NCBI RefSeq assembly: GCF_000429545.1
Contig: NZ_KE386916.1
Span: 1-34,199, forward strand
Direction: 5' to 3'
From: Arenibacter certesii DSM 19833
Lineage (GTDB): Bacteria > Bacteroidota > Bacteroidia > Flavobacteriales > Flavobacteriaceae
Length of the DNA: 34,199 bases
Shown here: positions 5,540 through 14,652 of the stretch, one piece after another
Layout: every line of letters starts with the position of its first letter
Position numbering within the stretch: the first letter of the stretch is position 1
Notes under the pieces: generated by a model
What the model was told of the DNA's origin: nothing
The model's input: the letters and a program-made list of their open reading frames with translations, nothing else
Database searches by the model: none
Translations under genes and position numbers: made by a program

Positions 5540-7234
5540 ATGAACTCAACAAAAACCACAGGAGCGCAAGCGGTAATGAAGTCCCTAGTAGCTGAGGGGG
5601 TAGATACTATATTTGGATACCCTGGAGGAGCTATCATGCCCATCTATGATGCTTTGTATGATTATGTGAGTACGGTAAACCATGTTTTAGTACGTCATGA
5701 GCAAGGTGCTATTCACGCCGCTCAGGGCTACGCTAGAACCTCTAAGAAAACAGGGGTGGTATTTGCCACCTCAGGACCGGGAGCAACCAATTTAATAACC
5801 GGCATGGCAGATGCCTTAATCGATTCTACCCCCTTGGTATGTATTACTGGGCAAGTGGCATCCCATCTATTGGGTACCGACGCTTTCCAGGAAACCGATG
5901 TGGTAGGGATTTCCATGCCTATAACCAAGTGGAACTGTCAGGTTACCAAAGCAGAAGACATTCCTGCTGCTATAGCAAAAGCGTTTTATATAGCACAATC
6001 TGGTAGGCCTGGACCGGTATTGATCGATATTACCAAGGATGCGCAATTTGAGGAAATGGAGTTTCAGTATGAGAAATGTACCCACATCCGCAGTTACCGA
6101 GGGAGACCAAGGATAAATAAATCGGACTTGGAAGAAGCTGCATCCCTAATCAATAATGCCCAAAAACCGTTTTTATTAATAGGCCAGGGAATTATGTTAT
6201 CCAATGCGGAAAAGCAACTAGTGGAATTTGTTGAAAAATCTGGAATCCCAGTAGCATCTACCTTGTTAGGGTTAGGCGCATTTCCTAATGACCATCCACA
6301 ATATGTAGGATTCTTAGGAATGCACGGCGATTATGCACCCAATATAAAAACCAACGAATGCGATGTGCTTATTGCCATTGGGATGCGTTTTGATGATAGG
6401 GTTACCGGGGATGTCTCCAGGTATGCCACACAAGCCAAAGTGGTGCATGTTGATATTGATGCGGCCGAATTAAATAAAATTATCCCTGCTGATGTTGGGG
6501 TACATGCCGATGCTATGGAAGCTTTGACCTTATTATTGGATCTGGTACAGGAAAAACAACATACTGCCTGGTTGCAAGAATTTAAAGATGCTAAAAAAGT
6601 TGAAGTGGAAACCTTGGCAGAAAACGCAAAGGAATTGCATTCCGAAGAATTGAAGATGGACGAAGTGATTAGAATGCTTTCAGAAATCACGAATGGGGAG
6701 GCAGTTGTGGTTACCGATGTGGGGCAACACCAGATGATGGCTGCGCGCTATTATCAATACAACAAAACAAAAAGTAATGTTACCTCTGGTGGCTTGGGAA
6801 CTATGGGATTTGCCCTTCCCGCTGCTATAGGCGCAAAATTTGGAGCTCCAGATAAACCCGTGGTTGCAATCATTGGTGATGGCGGATTTCAGATGACGCT
6901 GCAAGAATTGGGAACCATACTACAAAGTGAAGTAGATATAAAAATCATCATTTTAAATAACCGTTTCCTAGGGATGGTACGCCAATGGCAACAGATGTTC
7001 TTTGAGAAACGCTATTCCTTTACCAATATGGTAAGTCCAGATTTTGTAGCGCTGGCCAAATCCTATAGTATTGAAGCTTCAAAAGTAGAAGCAAGGGCAG
7101 ATTTAAAAGAAATCTTATTAGAAATGCTAGATCATAAAGGGGCGTATTTATTAGAAGTTATGGTGGCAAAAGAGGAAAATGTGTTCCCCATGATACCAAC
7201 CGGAGCATCCGTATCAGAAGTACGTTTAAACTAA
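5540..7234 (+). CDS. ilvB: Acetolactate synthase large (catalytic) subunit
   Basis: A 564-residue ThDP-dependent enzyme that condenses pyruvate with pyruvate or 2-oxobutyrate, the first shared step of Val, Leu and Ile synthesis, in the cytosol. Seen: N-terminal Pyr domain with 'FGYPGGAIMPIYDAL' and catalytic Glu54 in 'VRHEQGAIHAAQGYAR'; a middle FAD-type domain with 'IGMRFDDRVTGD'; and the C-terminal ThDP motif Gly446-Asp447-Gly448 with Asn473-Asn474. Length is normal for the family. The start at 5540 is preceded by AAAAGAACAAGAA. ilvN follows after 6 bases. Expression is probably set by the two attenuators upstream. Neither ilvD nor ilvC is adjacent, unlike the ilvDBNC order I expect in many relatives. 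Confidence 0.96.
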   Translation: MNSTKTTGAQAVMKSLVAEGVDTIFGYPGGAIMPIYDALYDYVSTVNHVLVRHEQGAIHAAQGYARTSKKTGVVFATSGPGATNLITGMADALIDSTPLVCITGQVASHLLGTDAFQETDVVGISMPITKWNCQVTKAEDIPAAIAKAFYIAQSGRPGPVLIDITKDAQFEEMEFQYEKCTHIRSYRGRPRINKSDLEEAASLINNAQKPFLLIGQGIMLSNAEKQLVEFVEKSGIPVASTLLGLGAFPNDHPQYVGFLGMHGDYAPNIKTNECDVLIAIGMRFDDRVTGDVSRYATQAKVVHVDIDAAELNKIIPADVGVHADAMEALTLLLDLVQEKQHTAWLQEFKDAKKVEVETLAENAKELHSEELKMDEVIRMLSEITNGEAVVVTDVGQHQMMAARYYQYNKTKSNVTSGGLGTMGFALPAAIGAKFGAPDKPVVAIIGDGGFQMTLQELGTILQSEVDIKIIILNNRFLGMVRQWQQMFFEKRYSFTNMVSPDFVALAKSYSIEASKVEARADLKEILLEMLDHKGAYLLEVMVAKEENVFPMIPTGASVSEVRLN

Positions 7235-7240
7235 TAGAAA

Positions 7241-7753
7241 ATGGAAAAAACATATACAGTATCGGTCTTTACAGAAAATAGTATCGGGATGATGAATCGC
7301 GTTACTATCATATTTACGCGCAGGCATTTGAATATAGATAGTATCACGGCCTCAGAATCGGAAGTTAAAGGGGTATTTAGATATACCATTGTTTTAAGAA
7401 CAACTAGAGATCAGGTAGATAAGGTAGTTAAGCAATTAGAAAAGGTAATTGATGTCTTAAAGGCCTTTGTCCACGAAGAATCCGAAATAGTACATCAAGA
7501 AATTGCCATGTACAAGATGAGAACGGAATCTTTGACCAATGGGGATGTAGAAAAGGTGATCCGGAAACATCACGCCAGAATCCTTACCGTGGATCCCACT
7601 TTTATGGTCATTGAAAAAACAGGTCACGTAGAAGAAACCCAATTGCTTTTGGAAAATTTACAACCCTATGGAGTGCTAGAGTTTGTACGCTCTGGACGAG
7701 TAGCTATAACAAAACCAATGAAGGAATTAAGGTCCTATATAGAGGAGTTATAA
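7241..7753 (+). CDS. ilvN: Acetolactate synthase small (regulatory) subunit
   Basis: A 170-residue regulatory subunit. The N-terminal ACT domain (about residues 4-78) begins 'TYTVSVFTENSIGMMNRVTIIFTRR' in pattern, with 'HLNIDSITASESE' giving the Val-binding loop region. The C-terminal domain (about 85-165, 'EIAMYKMRTESLTNGDVEKV') is the ALS small-subunit C domain. It activates IlvB and confers valine feedback inhibition. It starts 6 bases after ilvB and is clearly co-transcribed with it. It is also called ilvH in some genomes. No further ilv or leu gene follows; a palindrome at 7862-7889 may mark the transcript end. Confidence 0.93.
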   Translation: MEKTYTVSVFTENSIGMMNRVTIIFTRRHLNIDSITASESEVKGVFRYTIVLRTTRDQVDKVVKQLEKVIDVLKAFVHEESEIVHQEIAMYKMRTESLTNGDVEKVIRKHHARILTVDPTFMVIEKTGHVEETQLLLENLQPYGVLEFVRSGRVAITKPMKELRSYIEEL

Positions 7754-8345
7754 AAGGGATTTAAGGAGCCAAACCAGAGAAGGGATAAGATTAATGGTAA
7801 TTGATGAATAGGATGATCACTATAGGATAGGGCATTTAACTTTAGAACGATTAAAGTTAAATTAATCGAAAATCAATATTTTCGATTAACAACCTATAAA
7901 CTCGATTCTTAGCAAAATCAAAACGCATTATCCAAGATTATTAGCCGTATGTCCAGTATGTTCAAGTGGTGTTCTAATGAAGGATATATTTGATATATGG
8001 TCCTAAGGATGTATTTTAAAAATAAATTAAAAGGACGGGATAAGGTTTATTAGGCAGCTTTTTGAAACCTTAGTAACCTGTTCTTAAAATTGATTTGAAT
8101 CATAATTTTAGTTATTACAGCACGCTTAATTATGGTATAATGGGTACCTTTATTACTAGTCGGAGTACCGAATTCAACATGAATAGTGTCGCTCTTTCAA
8201 AAAATTCTTGAAAATATAATTTTTGCAAATTATTGATTTATAATTGTGTAGGAAGATATCGTAAGAAAGTTCTGATTATTGCTTCTGAGAAGTGTTGTTT
8301 TTTAGTAGAAATATTTATTTTTAGTCATTAAAAGAAGTAAAAGAT
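7754..8345. other. Gene-free region downstream of ilvN
   Basis: About 590 bases without a supportable ORF. It holds the perfect palindrome at 7862-7889 and AT-rich sequence that probably contains the promoter of the gene at 8346. No tRNA or decayed coding sequence was recognised. Confidence 0.5.
7862..7889. repeat. 12-bp perfect palindrome, 4-base loop
   Basis: TTAATCGAAAAT and ATTTTCGATTAA are exact inverted copies around CAAT, 108 bases after ilvN. A long U-tract is missing, so it is either a weak terminator or 3'-end stabiliser for ilvBN, or a protein-binding palindrome. Confidence 0.6.
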
Positions 8346-8696
8346 ATGGTTGAGCCAGGTACTATTAATATTAATGACGGGAGTACTACTACCCCTTTAA
8401 TAAGTGAACTCCCTTCTTGTTCATTTTCAGGGAATCCCGCTGATTTCTACATTGGTCTTTCTGGTAAATTAGAAGGGGATCAGGTTCGTATCGTTGGAGC
8501 AATTAGTGCTCAATTTGTTGAAACCGCTATATTAAAAGTAATGGGGCAGGGGGTAAACGATATCCATTGGCCAGTTATTTTGGATTTAAACAACCATATA
8601 GTCTACCATTCTTATCAAGCTCACACCAAAGGACTTTCTGCGGTATTGGGTTGGAAGCAATTGCAGCTAATCAATACTGAAACTACCACAGCCTAA
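8346..8696 (+). CDS. Hypothetical 116-residue protein
   Basis: A small protein with no signal peptide, membrane helix or recognised motif. It is rich in beta-prone residues, with segments such as 'FYIGLSGKLEGDQVRIVGAI' and 'WPVILDLNNHIVYHSY', and Ser/Thr-rich ends ('GSTTTPL', 'NTETTTA'). The single Cys is in 'ELPSCSF'. Codon use looks like that of a real gene and an 'AAAAGAAGTAAAAGAT' purine stretch precedes the ATG. It is isolated, with long gaps on both sides. It could be a cytosolic beta-sandwich protein of unknown role. Confidence 0.5.
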   Translation: MVEPGTININDGSTTTPLISELPSCSFSGNPADFYIGLSGKLEGDQVRIVGAISAQFVETAILKVMGQGVNDIHWPVILDLNNHIVYHSYQAHTKGLSAVLGWKQLQLINTETTTA

Positions 8697-9048
8697 AAGG
8701 GTGGTGCAACGTTGACATTGGGTTGATTTATACGCTAAATCAGCACAGTGTTTTTGGATTGTATCTTGATGTTTTGATTATCAAGGTCAATTCATAACCA
8801 TTATTTTTTTACATTTATAATACTTCCCCTCCAGGATACACCGCAAAATTATTATTCTAGTTCTCCCTTATAATTAAGCTTAGACAGAAAAGTGGTAAGT
8901 GTTTTATCGTTGTTTAGAAATAGCACCCTCACAACTGTCAGTTACAGCTTAAATTTTAAGCAGTGTATTGATGTGTATTTGTTTGCAATTAGTTCAAATT
9001 AATTACAACCAAAATAGAGTTATAGTAATTATTAGTGACAGCTAAAAC
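8697..9048. other. Gene-free region upstream of the esterase gene
   Basis: About 350 bases of AT-rich DNA with no ORF I can support. A short stem CTTGAT...ATCAAG near 8767-8789 is too weak to call a terminator. The promoter of the esterase gene is presumably here. Confidence 0.4.
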
Positions 9049-10326
9049 ATGATCATGAGAATCTTATTAATTTCCGTTATTGCTTTAACTCTGTGGAATT
9101 GTGAAGCTAAAAAAACACCACATGCCCCACCATCGGACAATCAAATTGTAATAGGTGTTATAGACAGTATTTATTCAGATAATTTACAAGAACAACAGAA
9201 ATTTTGGGTACATGTCCCTAATAATCTGGGTCAGTCAAAAACAACTTATACCAAATATCCAGTATTGTACTTGTTAGATGGAGAAGCACATTTTTATTCG
9301 TTGACCGGAATGGTGAACCAATTAAGCGCTGTAAATGGAAATGACCTTTTACCTGAAATGATAGTAGTCGGGATAACTAATAACGATAGGATGCGCGATT
9401 TGTCACCAACGCATGTGGCCGAGGTATTTGGAGATAGTATATCCTCTAAAACTTCTGGAGGTGGCAAAAACTTTCTGACTTTCATTGAAAAAGAACTGAT
9501 ACCCCATATTGAGGAAAAATATCCTGCATCTAGTTATAGAACTTTTGTGGGGCATTCTCTAGGTGGATTAATCGTTATCGATGCTTTAGTCGATCGACCA
9601 GAAATATTTAGCAATTACGTCGCCATTGACCCCAGTTTATGGTGGGATAATCAAGAGCTTTTAGAAAAGTATCAAGACGTTATTTCAAATACAACATATT
9701 CGAATAAGGCCTTATATGTTGGAGTAGCAAATACGATGGAAGAGGAAATGTCTATTGAAGATGTTGTAAAAGATACTACCGAAACCACTGTACATATAAG
9801 ATCAATTTTAAAGTTTGTTAATGCTGCCGACTCTTTACAAGCCAATGGTTTGCATTTTAAATGGAAATATTACGAAAACGATACCCATGGTAGTGTACCG
9901 TTGATAGCGGAATATGACGCGATCAGATTTCTTTTCCCTTGGTATTCATTTAAGGGGGCCGATCAGTTTTTAAAACCAAACTCTAATCTATCTATTGAAG
10001 AAATGATAAGCATGATTGATGTCCATTATAAGTTGGTTTCTTCTCATTTTGGATATGAATCACTACCCGCAGAGTCATTTATTAATTCACTGGGATATGG
10101 CTTTATGAGGAACAACCACCTAGATAAAGCGAATACTTTTTTTAAGATGAACATACAGAATTACCCTAATAGTTCTAATGTATATGATTCAATGGGTGAT
10201 TTTTATTTAGCACAGCATGACTCCATTAAAGCCTTGGAATTTTTTAATAAGGCTTTAGAGGTAGGTGAAAATGACTATTCGCAAGTCAAGATTGATAGGC
10301 TAAATGAGAATTTGAAAATTAAATAG
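9049..10326 (+). CDS. Lipoprotein alpha/beta-hydrolase (esterase D / enterobactin-esterase family) with TPR-like tail
   Basis: A 425-residue protein. The N-terminus 'MRILLISVIALTLWNCEAKK' is a lipoprotein signal with the lipid-bearing Cys at the end of 'LWNC', so it should be membrane-anchored outside the cytoplasm; the ATG at 9055 is an equally good start. The esterase domain (about residues 30-300) shows 'YPVLYLLDGEAHFYS', nucleophile elbow 'FVGHSLGGLIVI' (Ser170), 'IDPSLWWDN' carrying an Asp, and 'YENDTHGSVP' supplying the His. Residues about 340-420 ('NHLDKANTFFKMNIQNYPNS', 'ALEFFNKALEVG') look like two TPR units. Family members cleave siderophore or acyl esters; the substrate here is unknown. 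No operon partner is adjacent. Confidence 0.85.
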   Translation: MIMRILLISVIALTLWNCEAKKTPHAPPSDNQIVIGVIDSIYSDNLQEQQKFWVHVPNNLGQSKTTYTKYPVLYLLDGEAHFYSLTGMVNQLSAVNGNDLLPEMIVVGITNNDRMRDLSPTHVAEVFGDSISSKTSGGGKNFLTFIEKELIPHIEEKYPASSYRTFVGHSLGGLIVIDALVDRPEIFSNYVAIDPSLWWDNQELLEKYQDVISNTTYSNKALYVGVANTMEEEMSIEDVVKDTTETTVHIRSILKFVNAADSLQANGLHFKWKYYENDTHGSVPLIAEYDAIRFLFPWYSFKGADQFLKPNSNLSIEEMISMIDVHYKLVSSHFGYESLPAESFINSLGYGFMRNNHLDKANTFFKMNIQNYPNSSNVYDSMGDFYLAQHDSIKALEFFNKALEVGENDYSQVKIDRLNENLKIK

Positions 10327-10990
10327 CAGTATTAAAAAAGGTATTTGAAAGAGGAGGATGGGGTTAAAGGAATAACGTAAGTGTGTTTACTCAATTATTC
10401 TGTTTAACATTCTTGTAGTTAACGATTTACAGGTGTTGTATTCTGCTTTGTTTTTCTTAAAAGTTAGCCTCGATTTGTGCGCACATGTCTATTTTATTAC
10501 TATTCCGTACAAACTTGAACGCGGCGTTAAAAACGCATAAGTTATCATTTTTCTTGAAGTATTAAATAGTGTCCTAAATCTCCACGAAAGGGATGCCTTC
10601 ATTATAGAAGGTGATTGTTATTTCCATATCAACTTCGTTAACATAAACGCATTCATAACTCTGTATTGAACCGGAGGTGACTTCTAATTTTTCAGGTAAT
10701 AGCTCAGTTGGCAATGCATCCAAATTTTATGATATTTAAGTTTAGGGTGGATATTCATTTTTCTTTATCCAAATATTCTCCATCATCTACTTATTTAACT
10801 GATTGGCATGGGATTACTTCGGTCCTAATCTTTTGTTTTTTATCTTTAATAGCATAAGTTGCTTAGGATTTGTAATTCCTATTAAAATGGGTGCAATAGG
10901 TAATAGGGCACCAAAGAGGGAGAGTCGCGCCGGCATTAAAGTGTTGCGCCAGAAAATAATTTGCTTTCAAAATGGAAATGATAAAATCAA
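10327..10990. other. Intergenic region with a decayed minus-strand gene
   Basis: About 660 bases between the esterase and CBM9-like genes. It holds the decayed ORF at 10574-10783. A plus-strand ORF at 10803-11015 overlaps the next gene and looks like chance. No RNA gene was confirmed. Confidence 0.45.
10574..10783 (-). pseudogene. Decayed small gene, unknown family
   Basis: On the minus strand an ATG at 10783 starts MENIWIKKNEYPP, then three in-frame stops occur between 10744 and 10724. The same frame then continues as a clean 49-residue coding-like stretch with 'LPTELLPEKLEVTSG', 'YECVYVNEVDMEITITFY' and 'NEGIPFVEI' before a TAG ending at 10574. An alternative frame across the gap reads 'PKLKYHK'. 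This looks like one small protein gene broken by two nearby indels. The acidic, beta-rich content is typical of small immunity-type or uncharacterised proteins, but I do not recognise it. Confidence 0.45.
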
Positions 10991-13261
10991 ATGCGATATA
11001 AAACACCTGATTTAGAGCAGCACTTTATTGAAAATCTGATAAGTGCCATTTTTCTAATCCACATCTACTTTCTTCCTCTGCTAGTATTTGGGCAGGACAA
11101 TGATCCTGAAAACGATTCAAAGGAAATTAAGGCGTATTCCATTAATGGTAGGGAGCTTCTTATGGATGGGATAGTAGATGAAGCGTTTTGGATGGCTATT
11201 CCGGCCCAAGACAGTTTTCTTATGCAAGAACCTATGGAGGGTGGTATGCCAACTGAGCAAACACAAGTACGAATCGCCTATGATAGTCAACATCTTTATA
11301 TCGCTGTGATTTGTTTTGATAGTGATCCGTCTGGTATAAAGGCTTTTCAAAAGAAACGGGATGCCTCCCTAGAGACCGACGATCGTTTTAGATTGATCTT
11401 AGACACCTTCATGGACAAGCGAAGTGCCTATTTCTTTGAGATCAACCCATTGGGATTACGAGGAGATGGACTCATTTCTTCGGGCCAAGGTCAAACGCTC
11501 AACATGGACTGGGATGGGATATGGAAAGCGTGGACCTATGTGGGCGATTTTGGTTGGTCGGCAGAAATCAGGATCCCCTTTAGTAGCATAAATTTTGATA
11601 CAAAAAGGGAGGTATGGGGGATTAATTTTCAAAGAACCATACGGCGCAAAAATGAAGAACTACTATGGACGGGGAATCGACGAAACCAGGGGTTGTTACG
11701 CCCACAGAATGCCGGTATTCTTACGGGCCTCGTAAACCCTTCTCAAGGAGTAGGATTGGAGGTTATTCCTTATGCCATTGCCCAGTCTAGCAAGGAAAAT
11801 GATGTGGAGAACCAGGAGTCCGTCAGTAATACGACGGCCGATGTAGGGTTCGATATCAATTATAATATTACCTCACAATTGAAAGCCTCTATTACCTACA
11901 ATACCGATTTTGCTCAGGCAGAGGTGGACAGCCGACAAATAAACCTGACCCGTTTTCCGTTGCGTTTTCCCGAAAAAAGGGATTTTTTTCTGGAGGGATC
12001 TTCCATTTTGCAATTTGCACCCTCTAGTGGGGTAGACCCTTATTTTAGTCGCAGGATCGGACTAGTGAACGGGATGCGTATCCCTATAACCTATGGTGGC
12101 CGACTCGTAGGAAATGTGGGCAAGAATAACATAGCCCTAATCCACGTGCGTACAGGAAAAAAGGGGGAGCTTAATCCGGAAAATTTTACAGTAGCTAGGT
12201 ATAGGCGCAATTTTTGGAAGGAGAGTTCCATTGGTGTGTTGTATACCCATAGAAGTACCGAAGACGACCTATTGTTGGGTACCCCCGTCCAAGATAGAAA
12301 GACCTGGGGAGCCGATCTAAACTTAAGTACTTCAGCGCTTTTTAGTAGTAAAACACTCCAATTCTCAGCCTTTTTTATTGGGCATAACCCCGCTTCTCCC
12401 TTTGATGATACTACTAGTTTATCTGACAGATCGGTGCGGGGATTTCGTTTTAATTTCCCCAACCAACCTTGGTCGGCCTGGGTATCGTACAGGGAGTTTG
12501 GAGAAGATTATGATCCCGCGGTAGGGTTTAATCAACGTAACGGATTTAAACGACTACAACCCGCACTAAATTATGCCCCGCTGTTTGAAAAAAGCAAGAT
12601 TATAAGAGCAATAGAATGGGGTGTTTATTATGAGTATCTCACTTCTTTGGAAAACCAACTCCTCACTGAAAATCTGAGATTTAACTTGGGGTCGATCCGA
12701 TTTGAATCTGATGATAGAATAGGGATGGAAGTAGCAAGGAACTTCGAATTTCTAGAGGAAGATTTTGATATACTGAACAACGGTTCCGTAATCGTACCCG
12801 CCTCCGAGTATGTGAATTGGAGGTATGAGGTAGAGGCCTCCTCCGCCTCTTATCGCAAGGTATCTGGCACCGTAGGATACGAAGCCGGGGAATTTTGGAC
12901 CGGAAATATTTCCAGTTGGGCATTGGGTGTTACGGTACGTCCAACACCAGGTATTAATCTGAGTAGTGGGTATACGCATACCGAGGTAACTACGATTGAT
13001 AGCGGGTTTAGCACCAATTTATTCCGAATGGATCTAGGCCTGGATTTTACCCCTGATATTTCGCTTTCCTCCAATATTCAGTTCGATGATGTAAGTGAGC
13101 TACTAGGGACCAATACCCGTTTTAGATGGATCATTACACCAGGTACCGATGTGTTTTTGGTGTATAACCACAATTGGCTAAACAATCCAGGAGTTGATAG
13201 AAGACTGATTACCACTCAGAAAGGAGCGGCCATGAAGGTCGTGTATACGTATCGTTTTTAG
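10991..13261 (+). CDS. Secreted CBM9-like domain / outer-membrane beta-barrel protein (DUF5916-like)
   Basis: A 756-residue protein. A hydrophobic segment at about residues 16-33 ending 'LLVFGQ' is a signal peptide after an unusually long polar N-terminus. Residues about 45-240 are a carbohydrate-binding-module-9-like domain: 'INGRELLMDGIVDEAFW', 'QTQVRIAYDSQHLYIAVICFDSD', 'DDRFRLILDTFMD', 'FEINPLG' and 'GWSAEIRIPFSSI'. The rest is beta-strand rich with 'LTRFPLRFPEKRDFFLEGSS', typical of the DUF5916 barrel region, ending in an aromatic residue 'VVYTYRF', the outer-membrane insertion signal. These proteins are common in Bacteroidota near hydrolase genes; their ligand is not established. The Met start could be further in, since the N-terminus is long. 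Confidence 0.85.
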   Translation: MRYKTPDLEQHFIENLISAIFLIHIYFLPLLVFGQDNDPENDSKEIKAYSINGRELLMDGIVDEAFWMAIPAQDSFLMQEPMEGGMPTEQTQVRIAYDSQHLYIAVICFDSDPSGIKAFQKKRDASLETDDRFRLILDTFMDKRSAYFFEINPLGLRGDGLISSGQGQTLNMDWDGIWKAWTYVGDFGWSAEIRIPFSSINFDTKREVWGINFQRTIRRKNEELLWTGNRRNQGLLRPQNAGILTGLVNPSQGVGLEVIPYAIAQSSKENDVENQESVSNTTADVGFDINYNITSQLKASITYNTDFAQAEVDSRQINLTRFPLRFPEKRDFFLEGSSILQFAPSSGVDPYFSRRIGLVNGMRIPITYGGRLVGNVGKNNIALIHVRTGKKGELNPENFTVARYRRNFWKESSIGVLYTHRSTEDDLLLGTPVQDRKTWGADLNLSTSALFSSKTLQFSAFFIGHNPASPFDDTTSLSDRSVRGFRFNFPNQPWSAWVSYREFGEDYDPAVGFNQRNGFKRLQPALNYAPLFEKSKIIRAIEWGVYYEYLTSLENQLLTENLRFNLGSIRFESDDRIGMEVARNFEFLEEDFDILNNGSVIVPASEYVNWRYEVEASSASYRKVSGTVGYEAGEFWTGNISSWALGVTVRPTPGINLSSGYTHTEVTTIDSGFSTNLFRMDLGLDFTPDISLSSNIQFDDVSELLGTNTRFRWIITPGTDVFLVYNHNWLNNPGVDRRLITTQKGAAMKVVYTYRF

Positions 13262-13434
13262 GGGGGTGATATTGAGTGAGGTTTAGAGAAGACTGTCTAA
13301 TAGACAATCCCCTCCTATCCTACCGACTTCCGGAGCCGTGGCAACGCCATCAGGGCATTAGATTAATTAAATTTATTTATGCGCTTTAGTCGTATCGATG
13401 TAGAAGCAGTTAACTTAATTTTTTATGGGAGGGA

Positions 13435-13851
13435 TCATTTTTTAAACTCTTTTCTAATGGTGTTAGTTCTCACCAAATCTGTGATCATCGCATCGATTGC
13501 TACCCCTTCCATGGTTTTAAATGTCATTGTCAAATAAAAAATGACATATATTTCATCTTTGCCCACTTTATCCTCATTTGCTAAATCTAAGGGTAGGAAA
13601 TTGGAAATAATAGTGTTATCCTTTATAAGGCTAGATTGAGAAAGTTTGATGTGATAGCTATCGTCTTTATGTAATAATTGGTCCCCTTTAGAGCCATCAT
13701 CACCGTAATAATAGAGGTGAGCAATGGGAAGGGTATTTTCTTCATTCCGTATACGCAATAGCTCCCCAGTTAGTTCTATTGTTAAATTAATACTTAAGTC
13801 TTCCTTCAACTGTACATTACTGATGTTGCATTGTTCTTTAAGTGTTTTCAT
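13435..13851 (-). CDS. Hypothetical 138-residue protein
   Basis: The open frame begins at 13926, but the ATG at 13851 (MKTLKEQCNIS) is the better start because the upstream residues are basic and low-quality (KNSGKRHQFKSIKYKIM). The protein is soluble, with beta-strand-like segments 'LSINLTIELTGELLRI', 'AHLYYYGDDGSKGDQL' and 'EIYVIFYLTMTFKTM', and a Lys-rich end. No signal peptide, membrane helix or known catalytic motif is visible. It stands at the left border of the defence island, opposite in direction to the CBM9-like gene. Function unknown. Confidence 0.55.
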   Translation of the reverse strand: MKTLKEQCNISNVQLKEDLSINLTIELTGELLRIRNEENTLPIAHLYYYGDDGSKGDQLLHKDDSYHIKLSQSSLIKDNTIISNFLPLDLANEDKVGKDEIYVIFYLTMTFKTMEGVAIDAMITDLVRTNTIRKEFKK

Positions 13852-14502
13852 GATTTTATATTTAATTGATTTAAATTGATGTCGTTTTCCTGAATTTTTC
13901 AGTGTTAAAACTTTGATTTGCATCAAATTAGGTGTCTTCAGGTTTCCGGGGAAGTTTTAAGGGTATTGAGGGGGGAACGGTGGCAGACCATTTATGCATT
14001 GGCCACCGAACGCTGCAGGGGAATGGCTTGCGCAAACCAAGAAAAATGAGGTCCAATTGAGCCTCGTGCTGGTTTAATAACGTTTAAATACAGTCTTACG
14101 AAGGCGCCTATAACATGCGTATACTGTGGGGGTAACCCGATTTACAATTAAGGCATACTATAAAAACAAGGCCTTTACGGGTAATTAATTCCATTACATA
14201 CCTGTTTTCTGCGGCTCACTTATTGATTCTCATAAAGATAAAGAATAATCTGGCGCAAAATCCATTCAACTTATTCTAAATGAATACGGTATAGCGAATT
14301 AAGGTAACGAAATTTACTTCAAAGGTTTTTAAGCGTACACTTATTTTTAGGAGCCTATTTAGTAAAGTAAAGTTTCAATACGCTGTTAGCTGTTTTGATA
14401 GGTGATAAGGGTGGAACTGTTATATTCCTTCATATAAAATAACTGATATTCTTTTTTAACGCTATCAAAAAAAAACTGTTTTGAAGATGATTATAGTAAC
14501 CA
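13852..14502. other. Gene-free region with possible decayed coding DNA
   Basis: About 650 bases with no intact gene. The part from about 13940 to 14070 is richer in G+C than its surroundings and reads as broken coding DNA. Around 14105-14150 the plus strand reads 'PITCVYCGGNPIYN', and about 65 bases on in another frame 'FHYIPVFCGS', a CxxC...C pattern reminiscent of the zinc ribbon of some transposases. This is too degraded to assign. Confidence 0.3.
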
Positions 14503-14652
14503 TCAACTGTCGGGTTGATTATCATGTTTTGAGGCATTCCTAAACTTATTTTCCTTTAAAGATTTTAGATTTTCGTTTGGGTCAAAATCTTTGGAAATTT
14601 CGCTGTCAATTCCTTCTTTAATTTCACTTTTAAATGTACTGAACTTGTTTTC
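14503..14652 (-). other. In-frame coding-like extension behind a TAG stop
   Basis: Directly after the TAG that ends the gene at 14653, the same frame stays open for 49 codons to a TGA at 14503. The extension is hydrophilic and protein-like: 'ENKFSTFKSEIKEGIDSEIS', then 'FDPNENLKSLKENKF'. The gene would be 654 bases long if the TAG were a sense codon. Either the TAG is a nonsense mutation or the extension is a chance open frame. Confidence 0.5.

Noticed and set aside
10695-10760. tRNA-like TAGCTCAGTTGG word at 10700-10711
   Set aside because: It resembles a D-arm, but there is no anticodon stem, no T-loop GTTCRA and no acceptor pairing; the same bases read as a decayed coding sequence on the other strand.
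10803-11015. Plus-strand 70-codon ORF upstream of the CBM9-like gene
   Set aside because: It overlaps the start of the real gene, has mixed basic content and no recognisable feature; probably chance.
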